From positions 43,720,793 through 43,784,792 of the forward strand of contig NC_077238.1 of assembly GCF_947179165.1 (NCBI RefSeq): a DNA stretch of 64,000 bases, given 5' to 3'. Below the pieces are notes generated by a model. The model had not been told where the DNA came from and ran no database searches. It saw nothing but the letters and a program-made list of their open reading frames with translations. Below are positions 37,716-49,129 of the stretch, piece after piece; position 1 is the stretch's first letter; each line of letters begins with the position of its first letter. The DNA comes from Solanum dulcamara. Its lineage: Eukaryota; Streptophyta; Magnoliopsida; Solanales; Solanaceae. The position numbers and the translations under genes were made by a program.

Positions 37716-38296
37716 GGAATTTAGCATGCTCGACACCCAAACCCCTCCAAACTCATATATATCAATATACAATTTCCTAAACATGATTTGTCTTCTGAGG
37801 GGAAAACTGTAGCCTATCTGTAAGCCAACCACGTGCACTCCAACTCACAAAACTGGAGCTTTTCCCTTCCGAGTAGACTCCTAATTATTCCATGCTATAA
37901 TCAATAGAATAAAAATGTTAATACGATCATTATTACTCTAAAATTATCGAATCCAAAGACGGGCCAATTTTGGAGTCAAAATCAGAAATTGTAGGACCCG
38001 CTCGTAATTCACAGAATTGACTTCGAGAATAGGTGGTAACTACTACCCCAGATCATGTTCCACATAGGAATAAAATACACAAACCAAATCATCCCCAACA
38101 ATATATATTCATGATCAACTACAAGTTCAAGAACACTAGAACCATCAGAAAAAAGGGAAATCACCTCAAAGAAAGCCTCAACTCCTAATTTTGGATATAC
38201 CACTGGATTTCCCTTATAAGAATGAGCATGTTTAGGAAATTGTACATTGATTTGTATGATTTTGGAGGGATTTGGGTGTTGAGCATGCTAAATTCC
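37716..38296. repeat. 581-bp structure with 70-bp inverted repeat arms
   Basis: The left arm 37716-37785 and right arm 38227-38296 are reverse complements at about 64 of 70 bases. Both outer ends read GGAATTTAGCATGCTC (right arm on the minus strand). The similarity fades but continues inward for some tens of bases. The arms enclose about 440 bp. It could be a MITE-like element or an inverted partial duplication within the LTR; no clear target duplication (ATG on the left, TAG on the right) is seen. Confidence 0.82.
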
Positions 38297-38774
38297 TAGA
38301 ATTTATGTCCTAGTCCTTATTTCGGGTAATTATTGGACTATGTAGCATGACTCTTGTGGTTGTTGGTTCTTTCTATCCTACGATGAATGTTGTATCTATC
38401 GCTATATGTTCAGAAGCATGTGTGGACTTAGTCTAGGCTTAAACTAGTGTTTTCTTAGACTCTCGTGGTGTTAGTGCCATTAGACTTTAGAGTTTTTTCG
38501 ATACCATTTTGGAATGTTATCTCCCTGTAGATTAATATAGCTGACTTAAGTCTAATAGTATGAGCCTTAGCTAGGCAGTAACTCAGCCTGTGACCTTACC
38601 TCCATAATGCTTTATTCTTCTATCGGTCTTGTATTGCTCAGTTATAGATTTTTGGATGTTGTCTTGGCTATTTGGATTATATTTAGTTCGGGATGGAGCA
38701 GTGTATTAATGACACTCGGTTTGGGGTTAATCCCTGTGATGTACAGTTGGTTGCTGATTCTAATTCTGTCTGAT

Positions 38775-39040
38775 CCCTTAGCTACAAATACCTAGTTAAA
38801 TTTTATGGTGTAGCTTACTTGTGTTCGGCTCCTTAGCTACAGATGCTCGGTTAAAGTCTGTGGTCCAGCTTACCCCTATCCAGGCTTCCTAGCAACAGAT
38901 ACCCAGTTAAAGTCAGTGGTCTAGATTACTTGTGCTCAACCTTTGGCTACAGCTATCCAATTAAAGTGTGTGGTCTAGCCTACTCATATCGACTTATTAG
39001 CTCGAATTTCTTAGCTGCAGTCCATGGTCCAGCTTGTACG
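38775..39040. repeat. About 55-bp minisatellite, four units plus a degenerate one
   Basis: Units begin with CCTTAGCTACA-like text at about 38778, 38833, 38889 and 38943 (spacings 55, 56, 54), then GGTTAAAGT.TGTGGTC.AGC. A fifth, rearranged unit follows to about 39040. The array lies inside solo LTR I. Confidence 0.8.
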
Positions 39041-39907
39041 TGGTGAAATTCCTGATTCCCTGGTAAATCTTCGGTTAAGTATTTGTCTACTCTCAATTGT
39101 GGGTTGAGTTGTTAGAGTTGAAATTTTTCGGTTCAAGTTCGGGAAATAGTGATACTATTGAAATCCTTTTTGGTTCAGTTCATTTTCTTTTAGCTATTCT
39201 TGCATCTGTTGAGCTTATAGGATTCCTTGCAGGTGGTTACCCTTTATTTGTACACGAGCATACCTATTGGGTTTATGGGAGCCCGGCAGAGTTATTTAGA
39301 TTCTTTCTCTTTGATTTTTAGTACACTCATGTACATACCTATATTTACCTCTTGACCTAGCTTTGATTCTAATCTTTTACTTGCATTTTAGTTTATTTGA
39401 TTATCTTTCTTAGTCTGCCTATGATGCCTTCTAGGTATCTATTGTTTTGGTATTCATACTACACTCTATATCTATTTTCGTGATGCAGGTCTGAATACTA
39501 GCTATCGGCATTGATTTGAGCCAGCTGCAGTCGGGATCAAAGGTGAGGGTGAGCACATAGCGTCCTGGATTTACCCATCTCCTTTTGTATATACATTTTG
39601 TCTATATTTTGCTTTTTGAGACAATTTTGTTTCCGTGGTCCACTTTTGGGACTCAAACCTTTTTATTTGCAGCTCTATACATGTAACTTCCATGTTTTGA
39701 GAGGGATCCTTTTGTTGTATATATATATTTAGTTTCTTCCGCCCGTTCACTATATGCTTCTATTATTGTGTTACTGGTTTAGATTATATTGCCTTTATTC
39801 TACCCTGACATCCCATTACTTGCAGTTCGGGGATATGGGATGGCTTGCCTATTGGTGGATCAGAGTAGGCGCCATCATGACCTAAGAAATTGGGTCGTGA
39901 TATTATG

Positions 39908-41493
39908 TACAAATATGAATGAACAATAAACATAGGACATAATCAATATGAACTTACATATCAGAGCTAACATATGTGGAAGATAACCATAACCGACATT
40001 AAGATCATGCGAGATATTACATGAAATCTGATTATCCCCACATTGAGAAGGAGGGAGGCTACTTGCGAAGGTAGGCTCCGTCCAGTTATTATCATCATGT
40101 GCTACATGTGGATCCACTAACTAGGCCATATTGAAAAACCTATGGTGGCAACGTCGTTTAAGATACTAGAGGTTGCTACTAGGGATTAGGTTGAGCTCCC
40201 ACCTCAAATTCCACTTGGTATTAAGTAAATCATCTCATGGAATACATAACATATCAAAATCTTAAAATCATACTTGTCATAATCATAAATTTTTGATAAT
40301 TGTAACTCATAGAAACTTGTTCATAGGAATAGCTCATTATCATGTGATTCATGTAATGTGGGTGTAGGCCTTCCTTCATTATGAATCCTTTTCATAAAAA
40401 CATCATTGGTCTTAAGTCACCTTCTTCATCAAGGATCTTAAGAATCGTTCATAAATCTTGCATTAGAATAACTTAAAAATCATGATCATATCTCATAAAT
40501 CATACTTGGAACTAGCATATAGCATGGGTCATTGAAATTTAACTTGAAATCATAAAATATGATGTAAATTATGCATAATTAGGTTAATATCATTGGAATA
40601 TATCATAATCCAGAAGACTCAATGCAAATCATGAAATTAGGGCATTTAATTGAAGAAATCATAAGAGAATTGAGAAGAAATTATTGGGATTCCATGGGTT
40701 AAAGGAACCCATGGATGAGGTCTCACATAACTTGACCTTGATGAGCCCTAAATTAAAGAGAATGAAAGATTGACCTTGGAGGGATTCCCTTGGATTTCTT
40801 GAAAAAGATGAAGACCTTTGAGAGAAAACTTGGGAGAGAAGGTTTTGTGATTTTTGGGAGTTATGCTGAGAATAAGAGGGGTAGAAGACTTTAAGTTAGT
40901 TAATAGGACAGAATTTAGTCCCAAAAACCTTCCAAATTAATTAATGAAATATAGGGAAAAGACCATAATAACCCTCATTAAATCTGAAATTTGGGGTTTC
41001 ACAGAGGACCTACCAAGGTCCGTTAACTTCACCACAGTCCGCACTGGTGTCCGTGTTGAATTACTTGAACTTGGAGGAAAAAGGGATTCTATAGGACCTC
41101 ATTTACGGAGACCATAATTATCTATGAGGGCCTCTATAACCCATGGTTAGGGTCTTGGTAGGGTATGCAGGGGTGACCACCACGGTCTGCAAGGGGAAAT
41201 ACGTCCTGTGGTTATGGGGACATGGTCCCTTCCTTGGAATGGTTTCTAAGGATCTCAGGGAAGGGTTCACCATGGCTCTTGGTGCTTACCACAGCCCATA
41301 GTCCCTCTCGTGGACCCTTTTCTATAAGGTCTAGGGCTTTAAAACTCCACAATTGTGGCATACCACAAACCGTGATGCTGAATACAACTTGTGATGGCCT
41401 TCGTGGTCGCCACCTAGTGCCAAAAGCTTAATATTTTAGGAAATTCATATTTTGATCCTCAATTTATGACTTTCCAACTTCCAAGGTCTTACA
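39908..41493 (-). mobile_element. Element E, 3' LTR, second part
   Basis: It continues LTR E after nested LTR I and ends CAAGGTCTTACA. At 40692-40714 a perfect 9-bp inverted repeat (CCATGGGTT, 5-base loop, AACCCATGG) sits where the other LTRs of this group have the same hairpin. The upper end, about 40990-41420, is rich in CCAC.GTCYG-like words instead of the TACGACTCGTA words of elements A and G. It holds no gene. Confidence 0.85.
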
Positions 41494-41510
41494 ATATCTT
41501 TCTCTTGGGA
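41494..41510 (-). other. Element E polypurine tract
   Basis: The minus strand reads TTCCCAAGAGAAAGATAT before the LTR start. It is moderately kept and shows that 36743-41493 is a 3' LTR. Confidence 0.7.
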
Positions 41511-41712
41511 ACATTCATCCTCATGAGACTCAAGCTAGCATAAATGGAATAGGAAAGGAACATAGAAGCAAACATAAATACAAAACATCTCGTAAGTGCA
41601 CAAAACATTAAAAATTTTATCTCAAGCTAAAACATGACTTTAAAACATATTTCATGAACATGAATACATATGAAACTATAAGAACAACTAAAACACATGA
41701 TTAGCCTGATTG
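41511..41712 (-). mobile_element. Element E interior, 3' end, first piece
   Basis: This non-coding stretch is close in text to the same place in element A (ATAAGAACAACT at about 1529 in A and 41680 here). It is cut at about 41713 by composite G and resumes at 59871. Confidence 0.7.
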
Positions 41713-43036
41713 GATCACGACCCAAGTCTAGGGCTTAGATGTGACACGTCGGATGAGGAACCTAGAGGTACCTCACCCAAACCTCTTAGCATTTATTTAG
41801 CCTTTCATATATAATGACAATAAACAATAGTGGAAATGAAAAGGGAAATGGGATTAAGGGAGAACATCAAAGAATAAGAGTTGTTATCGACTTCAAACCA
41901 TCATACTTTTATGTTCAAACATACCTCTACTAGATGACTTGGCAGGGGCTAAGACATGTCCCTAGCTCACTCTCAATCGAAATAGAAATAAGTACTGTGA
42001 AATATATTCAAAAGTCTTTACATATTGTAAGCTAGAAAAAGAAAGGAATGTTGTTCCTGAAACATGAGAACTCACCAATACAGTAGCCCTCAACGAAGTA
42101 AACTAGCCATATGGAAGTGAATGTGGAGCAACGTCGGTCCCTACATGATGATATCACATAGGCAAAAGAGTATGCGTTAGTACTTTGAATTTACTAAGTA
42201 TATAGGCATGCAATTTAATGAAACGTTAAAGCACTATGAGATAATATACATAAGTATATGCATGCATAAGCAATTAATAATAATAACACTTAAAATGTTC
42301 ATTTTGTGGAAAGATGACTATAATCGACATTTAATACCATGTGAGATATTACATGAAATCCAACATAAGCCTCTCCATTGGCACGGGGACACTACTTTCT
42401 GGGTATAGCTCTATCAAACCTCATTCATTTCTTTACAATTTAGGGCTATTTGTGGATCTACTTGCCTAAGTGTATAAGGTCTCCTATGTTGGCACATAGT
42501 TAATCGGACATGGCGTTGCTTTTAGGATTCCCTTATCAAATCACTCCTCAATGTCCCATTCAGTGCTAAGTCAATCCCACAAAATAGTTTAATATAATAT
42601 AACTACATAATCATTTACTAGCTTTAGATCATCAAAATGTCATTCGAAAGAATAACTAATTAAAAACCTTTCATTGATTCATACAAGTGAGAATTTTACT
42701 TTCACAAGTAGAATTCATCATTCATAATCATTTCATCATTCTTTTATTTCATAAGGCTCCTTTGATTTTTGAAATTACTATCATAAACATTCATTTGGAG
42801 TCAAAAGATTTAAATTCAAACTTTAATGAAGCATAGTAAAACTAGGTAGGTTCTATTCAATTCGACTTTCAAATCATTGACATCAATGCTAGCATGAATG
42901 AGAGTAATAGAATATGTCAATTAAGACACCTTTAAAACAACCCACCAATACAATTTAAAACCCTTTCATTCCTTCTAATAAGAACCTTTCATAAATTAAC
43001 CATTTCATGAAATTAAGAACCAATATGAGCTAAGAT
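41713..43036 (-). mobile_element. Composite G, 3' LTR, first part
   Basis: It starts about GATCACGACCC (decayed TGTCATGACCC) and aligns with LTR M at 50457 and the third LTR at 57671 (CTAGGGC.TAGATGTGACAC). Solo LTR F interrupts it. I could not find a clear target duplication for G: the left flank is ..CTGATTG and the right flank GAAAG. The edge is uncertain by 2 bases. Confidence 0.82.
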
Positions 43037-45364
43037 TGTCACGACGCAATCCTAGGGCCTAGACGTGACATGGCGAATGAGGAACCCAAAAGCACCTCAA
43101 ACAAGCCTCTTAGCATTCTTTTAGCCTTTCATAGGTAATGACGATAAATGAAGAAGCGGAAATCATAATAGTAAATATTCAACTTACATATGTGCAGCAA
43201 TACCTCTAACTATTAGATTTAACGGGGCTAAGACAAGTCCCTAGCTCACCCTTAATCATAATAGAAGAAATACCATAGTAAAATATCTCAACATATCATA
43301 AGCTAGAAATATAAAGGAGTATTGTTTCCGGAATATGGGAACTCACCAAAAGTAGTCTTCAAACGAAGTCTCAACTAGCCACGTGGAGGAGAATGAGGAG
43401 GAGCACCGATCCCTACATGGTGATATCATGTAGGCAAAAGAGTATGCGTTAGTACTTTGAATGTACTAAGTATGTAAGGATGCATGAACATTGAGGAAAC
43501 ATTATAACATTTATGTAATATGGAACATAATGTAATACATGCATAATAAATCATATGGATATCCTTTAAAATATTCATTTTGTGGGAAAATAACCATAAC
43601 CGATATTTAAGACCATGCAAGCTATTACATGGAATCCAACATAAACCCCTATGTTGGCCGGGGCGACTACTTGTCAGGTAGAACTCCGTCAACTTCATTC
43701 ATTTCTTTAACTTTAACTTTAAAGGCTATTTATGGATCCATTAGCCTAAGCCTACAAAGGCTCCTATATTGGCACATAGTTAATGAGACAAGGGGTTGCT
43801 ACTAGGATTCCCTTACCGAATTTCACCTCAATACCCCATTCGGTGCTAAGTCAATCCCACGGAATAGTTTAATACTTCAAAATATTCATAGCATATAACT
43901 TGAGAATTCAAACATCATATTCGGTAGAATAGCTCATTAAAACATTTGGTAATTCAAATATGCAAGAATTGTCCTTATTGCATAAAGAATCCATTATTCA
44001 TATCATTTCATCATTCTTTTATTTCATAAGACTCCCTTTTGATCATAGATTTTGCTTTCATAAACATTTATTTGGAGTTAAAACTTTCAAGTCAAACTTT
44101 ATTAAAAACATAGTAAAACTTGGTGGATTCAAATCACTTCAACTTGCAAATATGTATGTAAATAAATATACATAAATACTTTGAAATCTATTAATTAAAA
44201 ATTATGCTTTAAACAACCCATCATGAATTTCAAGAATATTTAAATAGATAAATAGAGGAATTACTTGCAAACCATCAATTCATACATATGAAATTATATT
44301 GCATCAAAATAGACCAATAATAATTAGTTTAACCATGATTTATGCTATTAAGAATAAATAAAAATTTCCCATAAGAAAATATTAATTAAAATCAAGAAAT
44401 TTAATTGAAAGAGTTTTTGGACTACATGGGTGGAAGAACACATGGATAAACATCCACATAACTTAGAGTAGAGCTTAAAAAAAATAAATATAATTTATCA
44501 TATAATTAAAATAATTTAGACATGAGAGTGGAAGAAATACTCTCATTGAAGCCTTACATACCTGAATCCGAAGCTTTAGTCGGTACGGAAAGACTTAATG
44601 AACACTCTTAAGTCCTAACTTTTCTCCCCGCCGGAACGTTTTGTGTACTACCCGGAGTATATGAATCACCGGAATAGTATTTCTTCACTACTAAGAACTA
44701 AAAATATATTTGACAATGTGTAAAGAAGTGTATAGAGAGAAGACTTGCTTGAGAAAGTTTGATGAATAAAATGAGGAAATAAGGTGGGTATTTATAGGTG
44801 GGAAAGAGGGACCTAACAATAAATAAAATAATTATAAAGAAAAATCTGAAAATTTAATGGAATATATTGATGTCATGGATGATGTTAAATGGAGGACAAT
44901 TTATGTCATGAGTGATGTCAAATGTATCTAGATCTTTCCATGGTAGGTGAGATGAGTTCTTTTTAACAGAATACTCTTTTTCGGAGTTGTGTTTGAATAA
45001 GATAAATTCCTTATTAGGATTTGGTGTCTTCATAAGAATTGTAGATATAGAAGTCTAGTTTCATATTGTTCAAGAATAAACCAATTTGGATAAACCTACA
45101 GTGAGATATGTGTTTTCTTCTATAAACACTCCTTTCCATCACAGCATTCTGCCTTACAACAATTAATTTATTTGTCCTACTTAACCTTCGAAACATAAAA
45201 TATGGTCTTCACAAAAATTGTAGGTAATGATCTTGTGGTTACGCAGAAATTTGAATCACCCAATTTGGACAAACCTATTAAAAGTTATGCCTAAAATATA
45301 GAGGTTGTATCATTTTTAGGCAAGAATTGAAACATCGTAGACAACGTTTTTAGGGGATGTTACA
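43037..45364 (-). mobile_element. Solo LTR F (2328 bp) nested in LTR G
   Basis: It starts TGTCACGACGC and ends GGGGATGTTACA, with the exact duplication AAGAT at 43032-43036 and 45365-45369. The host LTR is continuous across it (compare GAGCAAAGATAGGTAAAT near 51763 in LTR M). A good TATA element on the minus strand, CTATAAATA (44789-44797), indicates orientation. It is related to the G and E LTRs in its first half and different in the upper 550 bp. No interior sequence is present. Confidence 0.92.
44789..44797 (-). promoter_or_regulatory. TATA element of solo LTR F
   Basis: CTATAAATA on the minus strand lies in a GC-richer setting (CCCACCTATAAATACCC), the form of a strong plant TATA box. If functional it would drive transcription toward lower coordinates through the G LTR. 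Confidence 0.6.
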
Positions 45365-45369
45365 AAGAT

Positions 45370-46269
45370 AGGTAAATAAACTTCAAAAATTCAATAATCT
45401 ATACATTTGGAAACATAATATGAAAACCCATAGAATTTTCCATTTGATATTGAACTAGTAAGATGGAGAAATACTTGGGCTCCATGGGTGAAAGAACCCA
45501 TGAATGAGACCCACATACCTTAGGGAAATAAATCTCTAATGCAAGCTTTGAAAGTGGAGACTTGAAGACCTATAATGAAACCCTAGATTTCCTTGTTGAA
45601 GTAGAAGACCTTGAGAGGAGCTTAAGAGGGTAGGGTTTTGAGTCTTAGAATTTGAGTGAGAGTAATGAGTTTTGAAAGGCTTAGGGACCTTTATATAGGT
45701 TAGATTCAGTCCCCAAAATGACCAAACTTTAGTGTTAAAATGTAGGGAAAGACCAAAAAAGCCTTCTTAAAAATAGGTCAGAACTGACCCTACGACTCAT
45801 CTGTATGAATCGTAGAAGTCCCTATGACTCATCAAAAGGACTCATCCTATAGGGTCTGAAAAAACCCTAAGGACTGAGTCTCTGAAGTTCCTCTATGAAT
45901 CTTCTCTACGAGTTATAAATAGTTCTACGACTCGTAGAAGTGACTCGTCCTGCAGGGTCTGAGGTACCCTGGGGACTGAGTCTCTAAACCTCTTAACAAG
46001 TTGTAGACTCGAGTTGTTCTACAGGGTTTCAATAACCTGTAAATGTATGCCTATGAAATTTCTTCATGAGTCATTTATACAACCCGTCTAAATTCCTATG
46101 AGTCTTAACCTTGACTCATAAACATGCCCCTCACTTATTCAAATCTCAGACCTCATCATAATTCCTACGATTCAGTCCTACGACTCGTAGGCTGAGTCGT
46201 AGAACTCGATTTTAGTCCATTTTCTAGGATTTTCCTTTGTATCGACATTTCAAATTATGGAGTCTTACA
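45370..46269 (-). mobile_element. Composite G, 3' LTR, second part
   Basis: It continues the LTR to GAGTCTTACA; net LTR length is about 2224 bp. A TATA-like TATATAAAG (minus) lies at 45690-45697. Above it, 45790-46215 is packed with TACGACTCGTA and TGAGTCAT words and contains about 100-bp internal repeats marked by GGGTCTGA and GGACTGAGTCTCT. The hairpin CCATGGGT...ACCCATG is at 45482-45502. It holds no gene. Confidence 0.87.
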
Positions 46270-46284
46270 ATATCTCCCCCTAGG
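46270..46284 (-). other. G1 polypurine tract
   Basis: The minus strand reads CCTAGGGGGAGATAT, a well-kept tract. Confidence 0.78.
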
Positions 46285-46440
46285 AAACATTCTTCTTCGA
46301 ATGAGATTTAACTATCATAGAAAGGACTCGGAACAAGGACTAGCTATCCAACATAAATACAATGACACTTTTAATTGCATAGAAAATGAGATATTTAAAG
46401 TTATCATAAAACATGGCTTTAAAATAAACTTTATGAACAT
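46285..46440 (-). mobile_element. G1 interior, 3' end
   Basis: This non-coding stretch aligns with 52710-52863 in G2 (ATACAATGACACTTT, ATGGCTTTAAAAT). It stops abruptly at 46440, where a foreign segment begins. Confidence 0.72.
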
Positions 46441-46808
46441 GTAAATCGCATTTGGAAAATGCATTTTATGAAATATAAGGTAAATCGCATTCATCACATG
46501 CGATTTATGCCTTAATTGTCCAGAAATGTATTTTGGCCAAATTTTGGGTAAATTTGCACTATGGGGGGGAGCAAGTCTGTGACGCGGACTTGCCGCGCAC
46601 CCTCCTATTTTATGCAATTCTTGAAAATTTTATCTTTTGATATATGGGTCCTAAAAATATTTCGAGACAATTTTCTCGCAGATTTTGACGGCTTGATTGA
46701 TATTTCAAACTCGAATTTGCCAAAAAGATAATGATAATGTGTTATATAAGAGACTTATTCCCAAGACATTTTTAAGGCACTTGTGAGCATTTTTGAGAAA
46801 TGCTACAT
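46441..46808. other. Foreign segment replacing the integrase core of G1
   Basis: This segment has no counterpart in G2, where the integrase core and chromodomain (about 52864-54030) stand at this place. It has three AAATCGCAT words, a perfect 10-bp inverted repeat TAAATCGCAT/ATGCGATTTA with a 7-base spacer (46481-46507), a G7 run (46563-46569) and CAAGTC/GACTTG arms around TGTGACGCG (46572-46592). It is GC-richer around 46560-46610 than its surroundings. No family is recognised. A 100-codon minus-strand frame (46315-46617) crosses its left edge, so it is not a conserved gene. Confidence 0.6.
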
Positions 46809-48359
46809 TTGGTGTCCGGCCTTAACTTATTGGCAATTTGGACATTCAACCACGAAGCTTGTTATGTCCTTTTTCATGCCACCCTACAAACAAAGCTTTT
46901 TTAAATCTCACTACATTTTCGTATAACCGGCGTGAATAGAATTTGAAGAATTATGAGCCTCCTTCAAGATCAAACTCCTTAGGATATTCTCATTCGGGAA
47001 TACATAACCGATCTTGGTAACGAAGTATCCCATCTCCTTTTGTAAAAAGACTTCTACTTTCTTTTCTTTCACCAATTTCTTTAACTCCTTGAATGTTGGG
47101 TTAAGTTCTTACTTTGACCTAACATTCACCATCAAATATGATTCAAACTCATTATGAACAACCACACCACCATTATTCGAACCACTCAATTTCACCCCTA
47201 ATATAGCCAACCGATGAACATCCTTTACCAACTCTCTCTTCCCTTCATCAACATGAACCACACTCCCTACATACACCCTACTAAGTGAATCAACAACTAT
47301 ATTGGCCATACTCGGATGATAATATATACTCATATTATAGTCCTTAAGGAGTTCTAGCCACCACCTTTGCCTTAGATTGACGTCCCTTTGGGTGAACACA
47401 TATTGGAGACTCTTTTGATTGGTGAACACATCCACATATATCCCATAAATATAATGCCTCCAAATCTTTAGAGAAAATACAACAACTGCCAACTTAAGAT
47501 AATAGGTAGGGTAGTTACGCTCATGTACCTTCAATTTCCTAGAAGCATAGGCTACAACCTTGCCGTTTTACATCAAGACACAGTCCAAACCAACCCTTGA
47601 AGCATCACTATATACCACGAACCCTTATAATCCTACCGATAGAGTCAAGATAGTAGCGGAGGTAAGTTGATCTTTTAGAGTTTGGAAACTCTTTCCATGC
47701 TCATTAGTCCATAGGAACTTTGCCTTCATTTGTGTCAATTTTGTCATAGGAGATGAAATAGAAGAGAATCCTTCAATAAACCTCTTATAATACTCGGCTA
47801 GCCCCGAGAAGCTCCTAATGTCCAAAGGAGACAATGGTCTAGGCCAATTTCTTACCACCTCTGCTTTCTTAGGATAATTTTTTATTCCATCAATGGATAC
47901 TATGTGACCAAGAAACGCTGCCTCTTTCAACAAAAATTCACACTTACTAAACTTGGCAAACAATTGTCTATCTCTCAAGGTTTGAAGCACAATTCTCAAT
48001 TGATCCTTATGTTCTTCCTCAACCCGAGAATAAATAGAGATGTCGTCAATGAAGACCACCACAAAAGTATCAAGGTAGGGTTTGAACACCCTATTCATTA
48101 GATCCATAAACACCCTCAGTGCATTTGTCAATCCCAACGACATCACTAATAACTCAAATTAACTATATCTTGTTCAAAATGCCATCTTGGGAATGTCACA
48201 CTACCTTACTCTCAATTGATGATAGTCGGATCGAACATCAATCTTTGAAAAATGACTTACCCCTTGCAATTGATCAAATAAATCATCTATCCTAACGATT
48301 GGGTACTTGTTCTTAACAGTTACCTTGTTCAATTAATAGTAATCTATGCACATTTGAAC
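46809..48359 (-). pseudogene. G1 reverse transcriptase, RNase H and integrase zinc domain (broken)
   Basis: The RT box reads [11 protein letters not shown] near 48020-48050 and [16 protein letters not shown] near 47790. RNase H reads [15 protein letters not shown] near 47530-47490, [20 protein letters not shown] near 47430-47370 and the end ANIVVDSLSR near 47290. The integrase zinc domain follows, with CPNC at about 46835-46845, after which the coding ends in the foreign segment. The catalytic core of integrase and the chromodomain are gone. FIDD is intact, but frame changes separate RT from RNase H. Confidence 0.83.
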
Positions 48360-49129
48360 CCATTCTTATTCCTTACAAACAGCACGGGAGCACCCAATAG
48401 TGAAATACTTTGCCTTATGAACCCTTTCTCCAACAAGTCTTTTAATTGTTCCTTCAACACCTTTAATTCTTCTAGGGCCATTCGGTAGGGAGTAATAGAG
48501 ATAGGTTGAGATTTGGGGAGGAGATCGATACCAAAATCAACCTCCCTTTCGGGAGGGAAACCTAGGAGGTCATCGAGAAATATATTAGGAAACTCATTAA
48601 TCATGGTAACCGACTCAGGAGACTGACTTTCAAAGTCGACATCCCTAATCCTCACAATGTGGTAGATACAACCTTTAGGAATCAACTTTTGGGCCTTAAG
48701 ACAAGAAATGAACCTATTCTTCACTACTGAATCATGAACCTTCAATTCAAGAATAGATTCATTTAGGAATTGAAACTTGACTCCACGAGTTCTACAATGT
48801 ATAGAAGCATAAGATGCATGCAACCAATCCATCCCACGAATAACATCAAAATCTACCATGTCAAGCTCTGTGAGATCACAAGGAACAATGGGATAACCCT
48901 TATAAATCTTTATAGTAACACCCGACTCACGAATGGGGGTAGATACCAAATAGGTTCTAATAACACTCCAGGTAACACATCAAGCCTATTTTCAAGAAGT
49001 GGAGTACCAAAAGAAAAATTTGCACCCGGATCTAATAAGACATACACATAAAAAGCAAAGATCTTTAACATACTGGTAACAATATTGGATGCTTCATCAA
49101 CCTCTAGTCTCCCATGCAAGGCACAAAAG
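48360..49129 (-). pseudogene. G1 aspartic protease and RT linker (broken)
   Basis: The minus strand reads LLDPGANFSFGTPLL near 49020-49060, with the catalytic Asp in the D-P-G form usual for this group. A 201-codon open frame 48344-48949 then covers TELDMVDFDVIRGMDWLHAS (the back half of the protease) and [20 protein letters not shown] leading into RT. A frame change lies between the active site and the long frame. This is the longest open frame in the window. Confidence 0.82.

Larger units (their letters stand above)
37173..39902 (+). mobile_element. Solo LTR I (2730 bp) nested in LTR E
   Basis: It starts TGTAGTGACTC and ends TTGGGTCGTGATA. Flanks GTATG (37168-37172) and TTATG (39903-39907) match at 4 of 5 bases and fit a decayed target duplication. 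The host LTR reads on across the site. No primer site, polypurine tract or pol lies inside. Part of it resembles LTR C. It contains a 581-bp inverted-repeat structure (37716-38296) and a 55-bp minisatellite (38775-39040). Confidence 0.82.

Noticed and set aside
46315..46617. 100-codon minus-strand frame as a novel gene
   Set aside because: It crosses the junction between retrotransposon tail and foreign segment, so it arose by chance at that join.
48344..48949. A 201-codon open frame as a functional gene
   Set aside because: It is the protease back half and RT linker of G1, out of frame with its active site and lacking a start of its own.
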